DNA of 7,669 bases from an uncultured Clostridium sp. (lineage in GTDB: Bacteria; Bacillota; Clostridia; TANB77; CAG-508). Below, one piece after another: positions 1 to 7,209 of this stretch (within the stretch, counting starts at the first letter, position 1; the number at the start of each line of letters is the position of its first letter). The notes under the pieces were generated by a model, which made no database searches, had not been told where the DNA came from, and saw nothing but the letters and a program-made list of their open reading frames with translations. The stretch spans positions 1-7,669 of the forward strand of contig CANRXN010000040.1 in assembly GCA_947643945.1 (NCBI GenBank), written 5' to 3'. A program made the position numbers and the translations under genes.

Positions 1-338
1 AAAAGGTTCATTTTTCGGCTGTCTTCATGCATGTAGTTGTAATCTGCTAAGTCCTTTACAGGTGTACGATTAAAGTTGTTATTGAAATACAAATTGATGG
101 TGTTTCCTAAGTCATAATCAATATAAGCTTGCATGTCTAATTTACCCCATAAAGTTAGTAAGTCTTCACTAAATTTGTTTTTTTGATTTGCGTCTAATAA
201 TTCTAAAATATAAAGGTTTTCAAAATAGTTATAATCAACAGAAGTTGCAAAACGTCCTTTTTTATATAGTTTGGTGTAGTCATATTGGTATTTTCTTTTA
301 CTTGTTTTTGAAACTTTAAGATTATCAAATTTTCCCAT
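1..338 (-). CDS. Unrecognised protein, N-terminal 112 residues (runs off the window)
   Basis: An open frame starts at the ATG on the minus strand (338-336) and stays open to the window edge, giving 112 residues plus two bases. The start is set by a strong ribosome binding site, AAGGAGG at 350-344, five bases upstream. The protein begins MGKFDNLKVSKTSKRK and is rich in Tyr, Asn, Asp and Lys. It has a basic N-terminus, no signal peptide and no hydrophobic segment long enough to cross a membrane, so a soluble cytoplasmic protein is likely. I see no catalytic or binding motif and do not recognise a family. It has its own promoter (361-388) and is divergent from miaB. It contains no in-frame CGG. 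That it is a real gene is well supported by the binding site and promoter; its function is unknown. Confidence 0.8.
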   Translation of the reverse strand, partial: MGKFDNLKVSKTSKRKYQYDYTKLYKKGRFATSVDYNYFENLYILELLDANQKNKFSEDLLTLWGKLDMQAYIDYDLGNTINLYFNNNFNRTPVKDLADYNYMHEDSRKMNL

Positions 339-360
339 GGTTTCCTCCTTGCACAATGCA

Positions 361-388
361 ATTATATCATGAAATAAAAAAAGTGCAA
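361..388 (-). promoter_or_regulatory. Sigma-A-type promoter for the minus-strand gene at 338, with a flanking inverted repeat
   Basis: On the minus strand, TTGCAC (388-383) and TATAAT (366-361) are separated by 16 bases, so transcription should start near 354, about 16 bases before the ATG. The hexamer TTGCAC of the -35 box recurs inverted as GTGCAA at 354-349, so a TTGCAC/GTGCAA pair brackets the promoter from -35 to about +6. A repressor binding both arms could close the promoter, but that is inference. Confidence 0.7.
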
Positions 389-408
389 GTAGCTTAAAAA
401 GTAAAACA

Positions 409-444
409 ATAAAAATGAGGGTAGCTCTAGGCGAGAGCTACCCT
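409..444 (-). terminator. Intrinsic terminator ending the minus-strand small RNA
   Basis: A perfect 11-pair stem (444-434 with 428-418) closes a five-base loop (433-429). Read on the minus strand, it is followed by CATTTTTATTG, a short U tract at 415-411. On the plus strand the stem is not followed by a T run, so it acts on minus-strand transcripts. It lies upstream of the promoter of the next minus gene, so it cannot end a gene transcript in this window other than the proposed small RNA. Confidence 0.65.
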
Positions 445-512
445 ACAGGAAAGGGTGAAACCAGTATAACTAAAATTTACAAGTGTCTTTTTTCGTATTA
501 TTACAACAGCGT
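410..512 (-). ncRNA. Putative independent small RNA of about 100 nt
   Basis: A good minus-strand promoter (547-519) and an intrinsic terminator (444-409) enclose roughly 100 bases with no convincing reading frame. The next gene downstream on this strand has its own promoter past the terminator, so the unit looks free-standing rather than an mRNA leader. Its middle contains a pyrimidine-rich single-stranded stretch, UUUCACCCUUUCC (about 461-449 in plus coordinates), which could pair with GGAAAGGGUG-like targets. A short ACCC/GGGU pairing inside it would compete with the base of the terminator stem. I compared it by eye with 6S, SRP, tmRNA and the common riboswitches and see no match. A cis-acting leader with conditional termination is the main alternative. 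The exact 5' end is uncertain by several bases. Confidence 0.5.
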
Positions 513-518
513 GACACT

Positions 519-547
519 ATTATACCATATCACTTTACATAAGTCGA
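519..547 (-). promoter_or_regulatory. Minus-strand promoter driving the small RNA
   Basis: On the minus strand TCGACT (547-542), a four-of-six match to TTGACA, lies 17 bases from a perfect TATAAT (524-519). A TG one base before the -10 box makes it an extended -10 promoter. Transcription would start near 512. No gene start follows before the terminator at 444-409. Confidence 0.6.
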
Positions 548-583
548 TAAAAATCAAAAAATAATTGTAATTGTAAAAATCGC

Positions 584-612
584 TTGAAAAAAAGCGGATT
601 TTGTAATAAAAT
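584..612 (+). promoter_or_regulatory. Promoter of the miaB-mutS operon
   Basis: TTGAAA (584-589) and TAAAAT (607-612) are 17 bases apart, placing the start of transcription near 619. The AAGGAG ribosome binding site at 631-636 precedes the miaB ATG by 12 bases. The promoter overlaps an imperfect palindrome (AAAATCGC near 576 with GCGGATTTT near 594) that could be a protein site or chance. No leader long enough for a riboswitch is present. Confidence 0.6.
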
Positions 613-648
613 AGAAAAGAATTTAACAAAAAGGAGACAAAAAAACGC

Positions 649-1990
649 ATGAAAAAATATATCATACAAACCTTTGGCTGTCAGCTAAACGAGAATGATT
701 CCCAAAAACTATGTGGAATGCTAGAACAGATGGGATATCAAGAAACCAAAAATCAAAACGAAGCAGATATAGCAGTCTTTAATACTTGTTGTGTAAGAGA
801 AAATGCAGAAGATAGGCTTTTTCGGAAAATTAGGAGAATTAAAAAGACTAAAAGAAGAAAAAGGCTTAATTATTGCCATTGGTGGCTGTATGATGCAAGA
901 AAAACACATTACCGATAAAATCAAAGAAAGCTATCCTTTTGTCGATATTTTATTTGGAACTCATACCTTGCACAAATTTCCAGAAAATCTAGAAAAAGCC
1001 TTACAAGAAAAGAAAAAACAAGAAGACATTATTGATATTGAAGGTGAAATCCATGAAGGTTTGCCAATCAAGAGAGACAGCAAAATAAAAGCTTCTGTTA
1101 CCATTATGAATGGCTGTAACAATTTTTGCAGTTACTGTATTGTCCCTTATGTACGAGGACGCGAAAGAAGTAGAAAACCAAAAGATATTATCCAAGAAGT
1201 TCAAGACTTAGGCAAAAAGGGCTATAAGGAAATTACCCTGCTTGGTCAAAATGTTAATTCGTACTTAAGAGTTGAAAAAGAAAAGAAAATCGAATTTGAA
1301 GAATACCAAGGAGTCCATTCCTTTGCCACCTTATTAAAAGCCATCAACCAAATAGAAGGAATAGAAAGAATCCGTTTCGTATCGCCACATCCAAAAGATT
1401 TTACAGACGATGTAATTGAAGCGATTAGCAGTTGTAACAAAGTATGTAAATTAGTACACTTACCATTGCAATCTGGAAACACCAAGGTCTTAAAAGAAAT
1501 GAATCGAAAATATACCAAAGAACAATATTTAGAATTAGTGGATAAAATGAAAGCAAAAATTCCTAACCTAAAACTATCAACCGACATTATTGTAGGATTT
1601 CCGGGAGAAACGGACGAAGAATTCCAAGATACTTTAGATGTGGTAAGAAAAGTAAAATTTGAACAAGTATATATGTTTATCTATTCAAGACGTGTGGGAA
1701 CACCGGGAGATAAAATGGAGAATCAAATTCCAGAAGAACAAAAGCATGAACGCTTTGATAAGTTAAAAGCCTTGGTAGAAAGTCAAATTGAGGAAAATAA
1801 CGAAAAATATTTAGGTACCAATCAAACCATTTTAGTAGAAGGGGAAAGCAAAAATAACAAAGACTTACTAACTGGTAGAACGGATAGTAATAAAGTGGTT
1901 GTTTTTGAAGGAGAAAAAGATTTAATAGGAAAAATGATAAATTTAAAAATTATTTCAGAGCATATGTGGTATTTGAAAGGAGAAATATAA
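649..1990 (+). CDS. miaB: tRNA-2-methylthio-N6-dimethylallyladenosine synthase MiaB, requiring a +1 shift at 823
   Basis: MiaB is a radical-SAM enzyme that adds a methylthio group to i6A37 in tRNAs reading UNN codons, using two iron-sulfur clusters in the cytoplasm. The N-terminal domain carries its cluster cysteines at C11 (TFGCQLNEND), C47 (NTCCVREN) and C80 (GGCMMQ). The radical-SAM motif CNNFCSYC gives C156, C160 and C163. The SAM-binding core follows, with QSGN and STDIIVGFPGET, and a TRAM domain forms roughly the last 65 residues. The frame changes once. Residues 1-58 are read from 649; at 823 an in-frame CGG follows TTT, and skipping its C gives GGA (Gly59) and the conserved FGKLGELK. 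The gapped product is 446 residues, normal for the family. Without the shift it ends at 918 after 89 residues and lacks the SAM domain. The stop codon directly abuts the mutS ATG. Identity is very secure; whether the gene is recoded or broken is discussed in the findings. Confidence 0.95.
823..826 (+). other. CGGA +1 recoding site in miaB
   Basis: The reading CTT TTT CGG AAA loses the MiaB sequence, while CTT TTT C GGA AAA restores it with Gly59. The preceding TTT can re-pair one base forward as TTC with the same tRNA-Phe, and an AGG lies one codon before TTT. Both resemble, in weak form, the layout of the RF2 (prfB) +1 site. A single-base insertion mutation is the alternative. Confidence 0.75.
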
Positions 1991-4608
1991 ATGGCCCAAT
2001 ATTCACCAATGATGCAAAAATATCTCGAAACCAAAGAAGAATACAAAGACTGTATCCTATTTTACAGACTAGGAGACTTCTACGAAATGTTCTTTGATGA
2101 TGCAATATTAGTAGCAAGAGAATTAGAAATAACCCTAACTGGAAAAGACTGCGGACAAGCCGAAAGAGCGCCCATGGCAGGTGTGCCACACCATGCAGCC
2201 GAAATGTATATTGCAAAACTAGTAAACAAAGGATACAAAGTAGCTATTTGTGAGCAATTGGAAGACCCAAAAAACACCAAAGGAATTGTAAAAAGAGGTG
2301 TTATCAAAGTAGTAACTCCAGGAACCGTAGTAGAAAGTAATATGTTAGAAGAAAGAAAAAACAACTACATCATGTCTATTTACAAATCTGGTATCTATTT
2401 TGGTATCAGCATTTGTGACATATCAACCGGGGAATTTTATGCAGCAGAAATTAAAGACAATAACAATTTTCCAATGTTACTAGACGAAATGGCAAGATAC
2501 ACACCAGCCGAATTAGTAGTTAATTCTATGATGCAAGATTCCACAGAAGAAATAGCAAAAATAAAAGAAAGATTTCCTAATATTTATATTACAAACTTTC
2601 ATGACAAATTTTTTAATAGTGAAGTAGAAAATTTAGATTTGCGTTTTAGCATCGTAAATAATAATGACCAAAAACAGGAAAACTTCGCAGAAAAAACGTT
2701 AGCCATTAGTTCTATCCATGCCTTAATGGAATACCTAGAACAAACGCAAAAAACCAGCTTAAACCACATCAACAAAATAGTAGTTTATCAACTATCTAGG
2801 TATATGGCACTAGACATAAATGCCAGAAGAAACTTAGAAATTACCGAAAAATTAAGAGACAAATCCAAAAAAGGAACACTTTTATGGGTATTAGATAAAA
2901 CCTCAACCTCAATGGGAGGAAGGCTTTTAAGAAGATGGCTAAACGACCCATTAGTAGATGTGCTAGAAATTAATCGAAGGCTAGATGCGGTAAAAGAACT
3001 AAAAGATAATGTTATGCTTCGAGGAGATATTGTTGACAATCTAAAAAAAGTATATGACATTGAACGTCTAGCAGGTAAAATGGCTTATGGAAATGCCAAT
3101 GCTAGAGACATGGTAACCTTAAAAAATTCACTTTTAAAATTGCCAGAAGTAAAAAGAGTTTTAAGTGATTGCAAAAGTGAATTACTAAAACAATTGACTG
3201 AAAATTTAGACGAGCTACAAGATATCTATCAACTAATTGATGGGGCCATTATCGACGACCCACCAATGACCATTAAAGATGGAGGGATTATTAAATTAGG
3301 ATATGACGAAGAAATTGATACCCTAAAAACAGCGCAAACAGAAGGGAAAAACTGGCTAGTTCAATTAGAATTAGACGAAAGGGAAAAAACGGGCATTAAA
3401 AACCTAAAAATTGGATTTAACAAAGTATTTGGCTATTTTATAGAAGTCACCAAATCTTACTTAAGTCAAGTGCCAGACCGCTTTGTTAGAAAGCAAACCT
3501 TAGCTAATGCCGAAAGATACATAACAGAAGAACTAAAAAACTTGGAAAATCAAATTTTAGGGGCAGAAGAAAAAGTGGTAACCTTAGAATATGATGCTTT
3601 TGTAGCGATTCGTGACGAAATTGCTAAAAATGTAAAAAGATTACAAAAAACGAGTGAAGTTATTTCTAGTTTAGATGTCTTAACCTCTTTTGCTGAAGTA
3701 GCAGAAGACATGAATTATTGCATGCCAGAAGTAAATAGCACAGGAGCGATTAACATCAAAAACGGAAGACACCCTGTGATTGAAAAAATTCTAGGACCAC
3801 GGAAGTTTTGTTGAAAACGACACCTATTTAGACAAACAAGAAAATCGTTTATCCATTATTACAGGACCAAACATGGCAGGAAAATCTACCTATATGAGGC
3901 AAGTAGCTTTAATTACTTTAATGGCACAAGTGCGGAAGTTTTGTTCCAGCAGAATCTGCTAAAATTGGAGTGGTAGACAAAATCTTTACCAGAGTAGGAG
4001 CTTCAGATGACTTAAGCATGGGGCAAAGTACTTTTATGGTAGAAATGATGGAAGTGGCAACCATTTTAAAAGAAGCAACCAATAACAGTTTAGTTATTTT
4101 AGACGAAATTGGAAGAGGAACCTCTACTTATGACGGTTTATCGATTGCATGGGCAGTTGCCGAATTTATCGCTGATAAAGAAAAATGTGGGGCAAAGACC
4201 TTATTTGCTACCCATTATCATGAATTAACAGAACTAGAAGAAAAACTAGAAGGAATTAAAAATTATTCCATTGCCGTAAAAGAAAAAGGAGAAGATATTA
4301 TTTTCTTAAGAAAAATTGTAAGAGGTGGAACAGACGAAAGTTATGGTATTCATGTAGCACGTTTAGCGGGGGTTCCAAAGCTTGTAACTAAAAAAGCCGA
4401 CGAGATTTTGCGTTCTTTGGAAAGGAAGAATATTCTAACCGGCGAAAAACAAGAAAAACAGGATAAAAAGCAAGTAGAAGGACAGTTTGATATGTATAAT
4501 TATAAGCTAGCTGAAATTGCTCATGAAGTCGATAAGATTAATTTAAATGAATTAACACCAATTGATGCATTAAATACGTTAGTTAGGATTAAGGAGAAAA
4601 TGAAGTAG
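1991..4608 (+). CDS. mutS: DNA mismatch repair ATPase MutS, requiring two +1 shifts (3800, 3933)
   Basis: MutS binds mismatches and small loops as a dimer and uses ATP to recruit MutL. The N-terminal domain has the mismatch-wedging F-x-E motif (F30, E32 in GDFYEMFF), followed by the connector, lever and clamp regions. The ATPase has the P-loop GPNMAGKST at about 625-633, Walker B DEIGRGTS at about 704-711, and ATHYHEL at about 740. A dimerising tail ends at residue 871, a normal length. Three frames are used: residues 1-603 from 1991, 604-647 after the C of CGG at 3800 is skipped, and 648-871 after the C of CGG at 3933 is skipped. Both skips give GGA and restore GPGSFVEN and the conserved AQVGSFVPAE. 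Unshifted translation stops at 3814 after 607 residues, without the P-loop. AAAGGAG at 1976-1981, inside the miaB end, serves the ATG that touches the miaB stop, so translation is probably coupled. Confidence 0.95.
3800..3803 (+). other. First CGGA +1 recoding site in mutS
   Basis: In GGA CCA CGG AAG the upstream frame soon reaches a TGA at 3812. Reading CCA C GGA AGT TTT instead gives Gly604 and continues into the MutS ATPase domain. An AGGA lies just before the CCA codon and could act as an internal Shine-Dalgarno-like stimulator, but one short match is weak evidence. Confidence 0.75.
3933..3936 (+). other. Second CGGA +1 recoding site in mutS
   Basis: CAA GTG CGG AAG would end at a TAA near 3960. 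CAA GTG C GGA AGT gives Gly648 in AQVGSFVPAE, a glycine conserved across MutS proteins. The 13 bases CGGAAGTTTTGTT are identical to those at the first mutS site. The preceding codon here is GTG, which could not re-pair well one base forward. Confidence 0.8.
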
Positions 4609-4674
4609 TAATAGTACTTAAAAAAGTTTTATAAAAAATATATAAACTTTATAAAATCAATATTTTAATTTAAT

Positions 4675-4690
4675 GGAGGAATTTTAAATG
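4675..4690 (+). promoter_or_regulatory. Ribosome binding site setting the folT start
   Basis: GGAGGA at 4675-4680 lies seven bases before the ATG at 4688. The 79 bases between mutS and folT are almost pure A and T, with several TATA-like strings but no persuasive -35 box. I see no folate or other riboswitch there. Whether the transporter genes are co-transcribed with mutS is open. Confidence 0.7.
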
Positions 4691-5224
4691 TCTAAAATGA
4701 AGAAAATGATTTTAGCAGCATTGTTAATGACTATGACAATTGTGTTGTCCAGATTTTTGTCAATTAAAACACCGATTGTGACAATTAGTTTTTCTTTTGT
4801 ACCAACGATTCTTTGTGCTATTTGGCTTGGACCTAAGTGGACGATATTAATTAGTATTTTAAGCGATTTAATTGGTGCTACCTTGTTTCCTTTTGGCTCT
4901 TTCTTTATTGGCTATACGGTTACGACTGCAGTTGCAGCAACAATTTATGGATTTTTATTATATAAAAGGCAAGAAGATAGTTATACCAATAAACAATTTA
5001 TTTTAAGACTAATTTTAGCCGTTTGTTTGGTCACAGTAGTTTGCAATATAGGGCTAAATACCTTATGGCTAAAAATTACAACAGGAAAAGCATTTTTTGT
5101 GCTATTAGCTTCAAGGTTAGTAAAAGAATTAGTTATGGTGCCAATTAAAGTCATTATGATGGCATTTTTAGAAAGAGCTTTAAGAAAACCATTTAACAAA
5201 TATTTGAGAGGCGAAAATGATTAA
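4688..5224 (+). CDS. folT: ECF transporter S component, folate family (FolT-like)
   Basis: This is the substrate-binding membrane subunit of an energy-coupling factor importer, probably for folate or a reduced folate. The 178-residue protein is mostly hydrophobic, with about six membrane segments. Stretches typical of the FolT family are visible: SRFLSIKTP (21-29), an SDLIGATLFPFG loop (59-70), GLNTLWL (122-128) and RLVKELVMVPI (143-153). The length is normal for an S component. The start is set by GGAGGA seven bases upstream. It overlaps ecfA by eight bases, and ecfT follows, so S, A and T components are made together as a dedicated (group I-like) importer. Substrate assignment rests on family resemblance; other vitamins remain possible. 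No in-frame CGG occurs. Confidence 0.85.
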   Translation: MSKMKKMILAALLMTMTIVLSRFLSIKTPIVTISFSFVPTILCAIWLGPKWTILISILSDLIGATLFPFGSFFIGYTVTTAVAATIYGFLLYKRQEDSYTNKQFILRLILAVCLVTVVCNIGLNTLWLKITTGKAFFVLLASRLVKELVMVPIKVIMMAFLERALRKPFNKYLRGEND

Positions 5225-6035
5225 ATTAGAAAACGTAACCTATCGATATAAAAAGGGAAAAGATATCTTAAAAAACCTAAACCTTACCGTCCAAGAAAAA
5301 GAGACGGTTGTTGTTATGGGAAAAAATGGGTCAGGCAAATCTACTTTAGGAAAGTTGATTTCTGGTATTCTAAAACCCAAAGAAGGAAAAATTTTAATTG
5401 ATAATTTAGAAGTGGGAAATAGCAAAAATAAAGAAGAATTACGAAAAAAGATTGGTATTGTTTTTCAAAATCCAGAAAATCAAATTATTTTTAACAATGT
5501 TTGTGACGAGGTGGCTTTTTCTTTAAAAGGCTTGTCACAAGAAGAAATTAGAAATAGAATCGATAGTTCTTTAGAAAAAGTCAATATGAAAGACAAAAAG
5601 CAAGAAGACCTATATGAGTTATCTTTAGGACAAAAACAAAGAATTGTAATTGGTGAAGTTCTTGCCAAACAACCTAAAATTATTGTGTTTGACGAGCCAA
5701 CTACCATGATTGACAGTAAGGGAAAAGAGGAAATTTATCATATTGTAGAAAATTTAAAAAAAGAGGGATACACCATTATTTATATTACCAATATGGCAGA
5801 GGAAATGTTGCTAGCAGACAGAATTCTTATTTTGCAAGAAGGAGAAATAGTAGAGGAAATTAGAAAAGAAGAATTGCAAAAAAGAATCGATGCGTTCGCC
5901 CAATATGATATTAAGCTTCCTACAGTTATAGAAATTGCCAAAAGATTAAAGCAAGAAGGAATTGAAATTGAGCTTGAAGATTATTCAATGGACGAGTTGG
6001 TTACAAAAGTGAAGGGACTTATTAAAAATTCATAG
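5217..6035 (+). CDS. ecfA: ECF transporter ATP-binding subunit, with altered signature and no switch histidine
   Basis: This ABC ATPase powers the ECF importer from the cytoplasmic face. The 272 residues include Walker A GKNGSGKST (35-43), the Q-loop glutamine in FQNPENQ (84), the ABC signature as LSLGQKQR (135-142) and Walker B IIVFDEP (155-161) with catalytic E160. Two positions differ from the usual pattern. The second glycine of the LSGGQ signature is Leu, and the switch-loop histidine, normally in an ITH string before the M-EE motif, is Asn192 in YITNMAEEM. The D-loop reads TMID rather than SGLD. Only one ATPase gene is present here, although many ECF modules use two, so it either forms a homodimer or pairs with an ATPase encoded elsewhere. 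The ATG overlaps the end of folT, with a GAGAGG site just upstream. The family call is firm; activity is uncertain. Confidence 0.9.
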   Translation: MIKLENVTYRYKKGKDILKNLNLTVQEKETVVVMGKNGSGKSTLGKLISGILKPKEGKILIDNLEVGNSKNKEELRKKIGIVFQNPENQIIFNNVCDEVAFSLKGLSQEEIRNRIDSSLEKVNMKDKKQEDLYELSLGQKQRIVIGEVLAKQPKIIVFDEPTTMIDSKGKEEIYHIVENLKKEGYTIIYITNMAEEMLLADRILILQEGEIVEEIRKEELQKRIDAFAQYDIKLPTVIEIAKRLKQEGIEIELEDYSMDELVTKVKGLIKNS

Positions 6036-6052
6036 GAGGATATCAATTAAAA

Positions 6053-6619
6053 ATGAAAGACGTTATTACTTTTTTAGGTTTTGTCATATATGCCAGTTTC
6101 ATATTTTTTATCAATAGCAATCTTTTATTAGGAATGGTGTTGCTAATAAATATTCTAGCTATGATAATTTGCAAAATAAAACCAATAGATGCTCTTCAAA
6201 ATATAATAAAGTTGTTACCGTTTATCTTGTTAACAGTAGTAATTAACTGCATTTTAGCCAATTATCCGTATGCTTTTTTAGTGGCAATTAAATTGGTTTT
6301 AGTTTGTCATATTACTTTTATTTATGCCAAAACAATTACCGTAAGAAATTTAGCCAGTACCATAAAAAGTATTTGTACGCCCTTAAAATTATTTAAGGTA
6401 AATTTGGAAGATATCCAGTTGTTAGTTTGTATTTCTCTTTCTATGCTTCCTGTTTTAAAAACAGAGTATACTGGGGTAAAAGAGGCTTGCTTGGCAAAAG
6501 GAATTGCAATTAAAGCTTCTAATATGAAACCAATTTTAGTGAAGCTTATGGTTTCTGTTATGAAGCGTGTAAATCATATTGAAGAGTCTATGATTGAAAA
6601 AGGGTATGGAGAAGTGTAG
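6053..6619 (+). CDS. ecfT: ECF transporter transmembrane coupling subunit, short form
   Basis: EcfT holds the S component in the membrane and couples it to the ATPases through two cytoplasmic helices. This protein has 188 residues, against roughly 250-270 for typical EcfT. It has several hydrophobic segments in the first 130 residues, then a polar coupling region. The two Ala-Arg-Gly motifs that normally engage the ATPases appear as EACLAKGI (144-151) and SMIEKGYGE (179-187), so both arginines are lysine. AGGAGGA at 6034-6040 overlaps the ecfA stop and lies 12 bases before this ATG, indicating co-translation with ecfA. The same small operon carries an ATPase with unusual motifs, suggesting a co-evolved variant importer rather than decay. 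No frame break is present. It ends nine bases from the convergent DUF1836 gene. Confidence 0.85.
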   Translation: MKDVITFLGFVIYASFIFFINSNLLLGMVLLINILAMIICKIKPIDALQNIIKLLPFILLTVVINCILANYPYAFLVAIKLVLVCHITFIYAKTITVRNLASTIKSICTPLKLFKVNLEDIQLLVCISLSMLPVLKTEYTGVKEACLAKGIAIKASNMKPILVKLMVSVMKRVNHIEESMIEKGYGEV

Positions 6620-6627
6620 AAAATTTA

Positions 6628-7122
6628 TCACTTCTTCAAATACACCCTTTGCACATACAATTTATTAGCAAAAGACTGAACCACATTTCGTAAAATATAC
6701 TGTTCCTTAGAAAGCTTACTATTCTTAATATAATGCTTTTCCGCAAAAACAATACGAATTGCCTTTTCAAGCTCACTACAAAAGCGATCATAAGCAAGCT
6801 CAATAGGAGAAGTCTTTAAAGCTAAGCCAATCAATTTTTCTATCTCATGAATACTATAAACCTCTTTTAAAACAAAAATAACAAACAAAGAAGCCATATG
6901 CTCTTTATTATACTTCTTATTCGTAGGAGCCTTAATAGTTTTATGTTTTACGTAGTTATTAATCATAGTTTTAGTTATAATTTTTTCATCTTTTTCGCTA
7001 TCATTTTTAATATAACCAGCCAAATACTGTTCCAAAAAAGAAACTAGCTGATCAATATACAAATCAATAGAAGGAAGTTCATTCCATCTTGGAAGATGGA
7101 AATCTTCAATCTTTGTATTCAT
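6628..7122 (-). CDS. DUF1836 family protein, probable DNA-binding regulator
   Basis: The 164-residue protein matches the DUF1836 family as I know it. It opens with FHLPRWNELPSIDLYIDQLVSFLEQYL, then a helix-turn-helix-like part (KIITKTMINNYVKHKTIKAPTNKKYNKEH), then helices around LFVIFVLKEVYSIHEIEKLI. The middle part resembles a MerR-type winged helix, so a regulatory role is likely, though the family has no firmly known function. I chose the ATG at 7122 because AGAGGTGA at 7138-7131 lies eight bases upstream. An in-frame ATG at 7176 lies upstream of the predicted transcription start and is unlikely. The gene diverges from an acyl-CoA synthetase gene and may control it or itself through the repeats at 7161-7226; that is inference. 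Confidence 0.8.
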   Translation of the reverse strand: MNTKIEDFHLPRWNELPSIDLYIDQLVSFLEQYLAGYIKNDSEKDEKIITKTMINNYVKHKTIKAPTNKKYNKEHMASLFVIFVLKEVYSIHEIEKLIGLALKTSPIELAYDRFCSELEKAIRIVFAEKHYIKNSKLSKEQYILRNVVQSFANKLYVQRVYLKK

Positions 7123-7147
7123 TGTCAAAATCACCTCTATGGCAATA

Positions 7148-7176
7148 ATTATAGCACTTTTTGACTTTCTAGTCAA
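7148..7176 (-). promoter_or_regulatory. Promoter of the DUF1836 gene
   Basis: On the minus strand TTGACT (7176-7171) and a perfect TATAAT (7153-7148) are 17 bases apart. Transcription would begin near 7141, about 19 bases before the ATG. The -35 box is one arm of the inverted repeat at 7161-7176. Confidence 0.75.
7161..7176. promoter_or_regulatory. Perfect inverted repeat TTGACT-TTCT-AGTCAA, candidate operator
   Basis: Two six-base arms (7161-7166 and 7171-7176) flank a four-base spacer. The right arm is the -35 box of the DUF1836 promoter, and the site ends five bases before the -35 box of the divergent promoter. A protein bound here would touch both promoters. Confidence 0.5.
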
Positions 7177-7180
7177 CTAC

Positions 7181-7209
7181 TTGACAACATATTTGAGATG
7201 TGATAATCT
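7181..7209 (+). promoter_or_regulatory. Promoter of the acyl-CoA synthetase gene
   Basis: A perfect TTGACA at 7181-7186 is followed either by GATAAT (7202-7207, spacing 15) or TAATCT (7204-7209, spacing 17). The first has the better -10 match, the second the better spacing. Transcription would start near 7215, inside the inverted repeat at 7206-7226. Confidence 0.6.

Noticed and set aside
419..470. CRISPR repeat, tracrRNA or known riboswitch near the 419-443 hairpin
   Set aside because: There are no direct repeats or cas genes, and no known riboswitch core motif is visible.
818..823. Frameshift in miaB as a T-homopolymer sequencing error
   Set aside because: A TTTTT run is present, so this site alone could be an error. 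The mutS and acyl-CoA synthetase sites have no homopolymer before the CGG yet show the same pattern.
649..4608. miaB and mutS as ordinary pseudogenes decaying by random frameshifts
   Set aside because: Each gene is otherwise full length, with all catalytic motifs and no internal stops once the C is skipped. All breaks share one form at an in-frame CGG before a Gly codon. Decay would give mixed indels and stops.
4609..4687. Riboswitch, terminator or promoter between mutS and folT
   Set aside because: The gap is only 79 bases of nearly pure A/T. There is no room for a folate riboswitch, the AAAGTTT/AAACTTT stem is too weak, and no -35 box is convincing.
6609..6636. Hairpin AGAAGTG with CACTTCT between ecfT and the DUF1836 gene as a two-way terminator
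   Set aside because: The stem is only seven pairs with a 12-base loop and no T run follows on either strand, so I did not list it as a terminator.
7123..7176. Longer DUF1836 start at 7176
   Set aside because: It would lie upstream of the predicted transcription start, has no ribosome binding site, and adds residues unlike the family; the ATG at 7122 has a good site.
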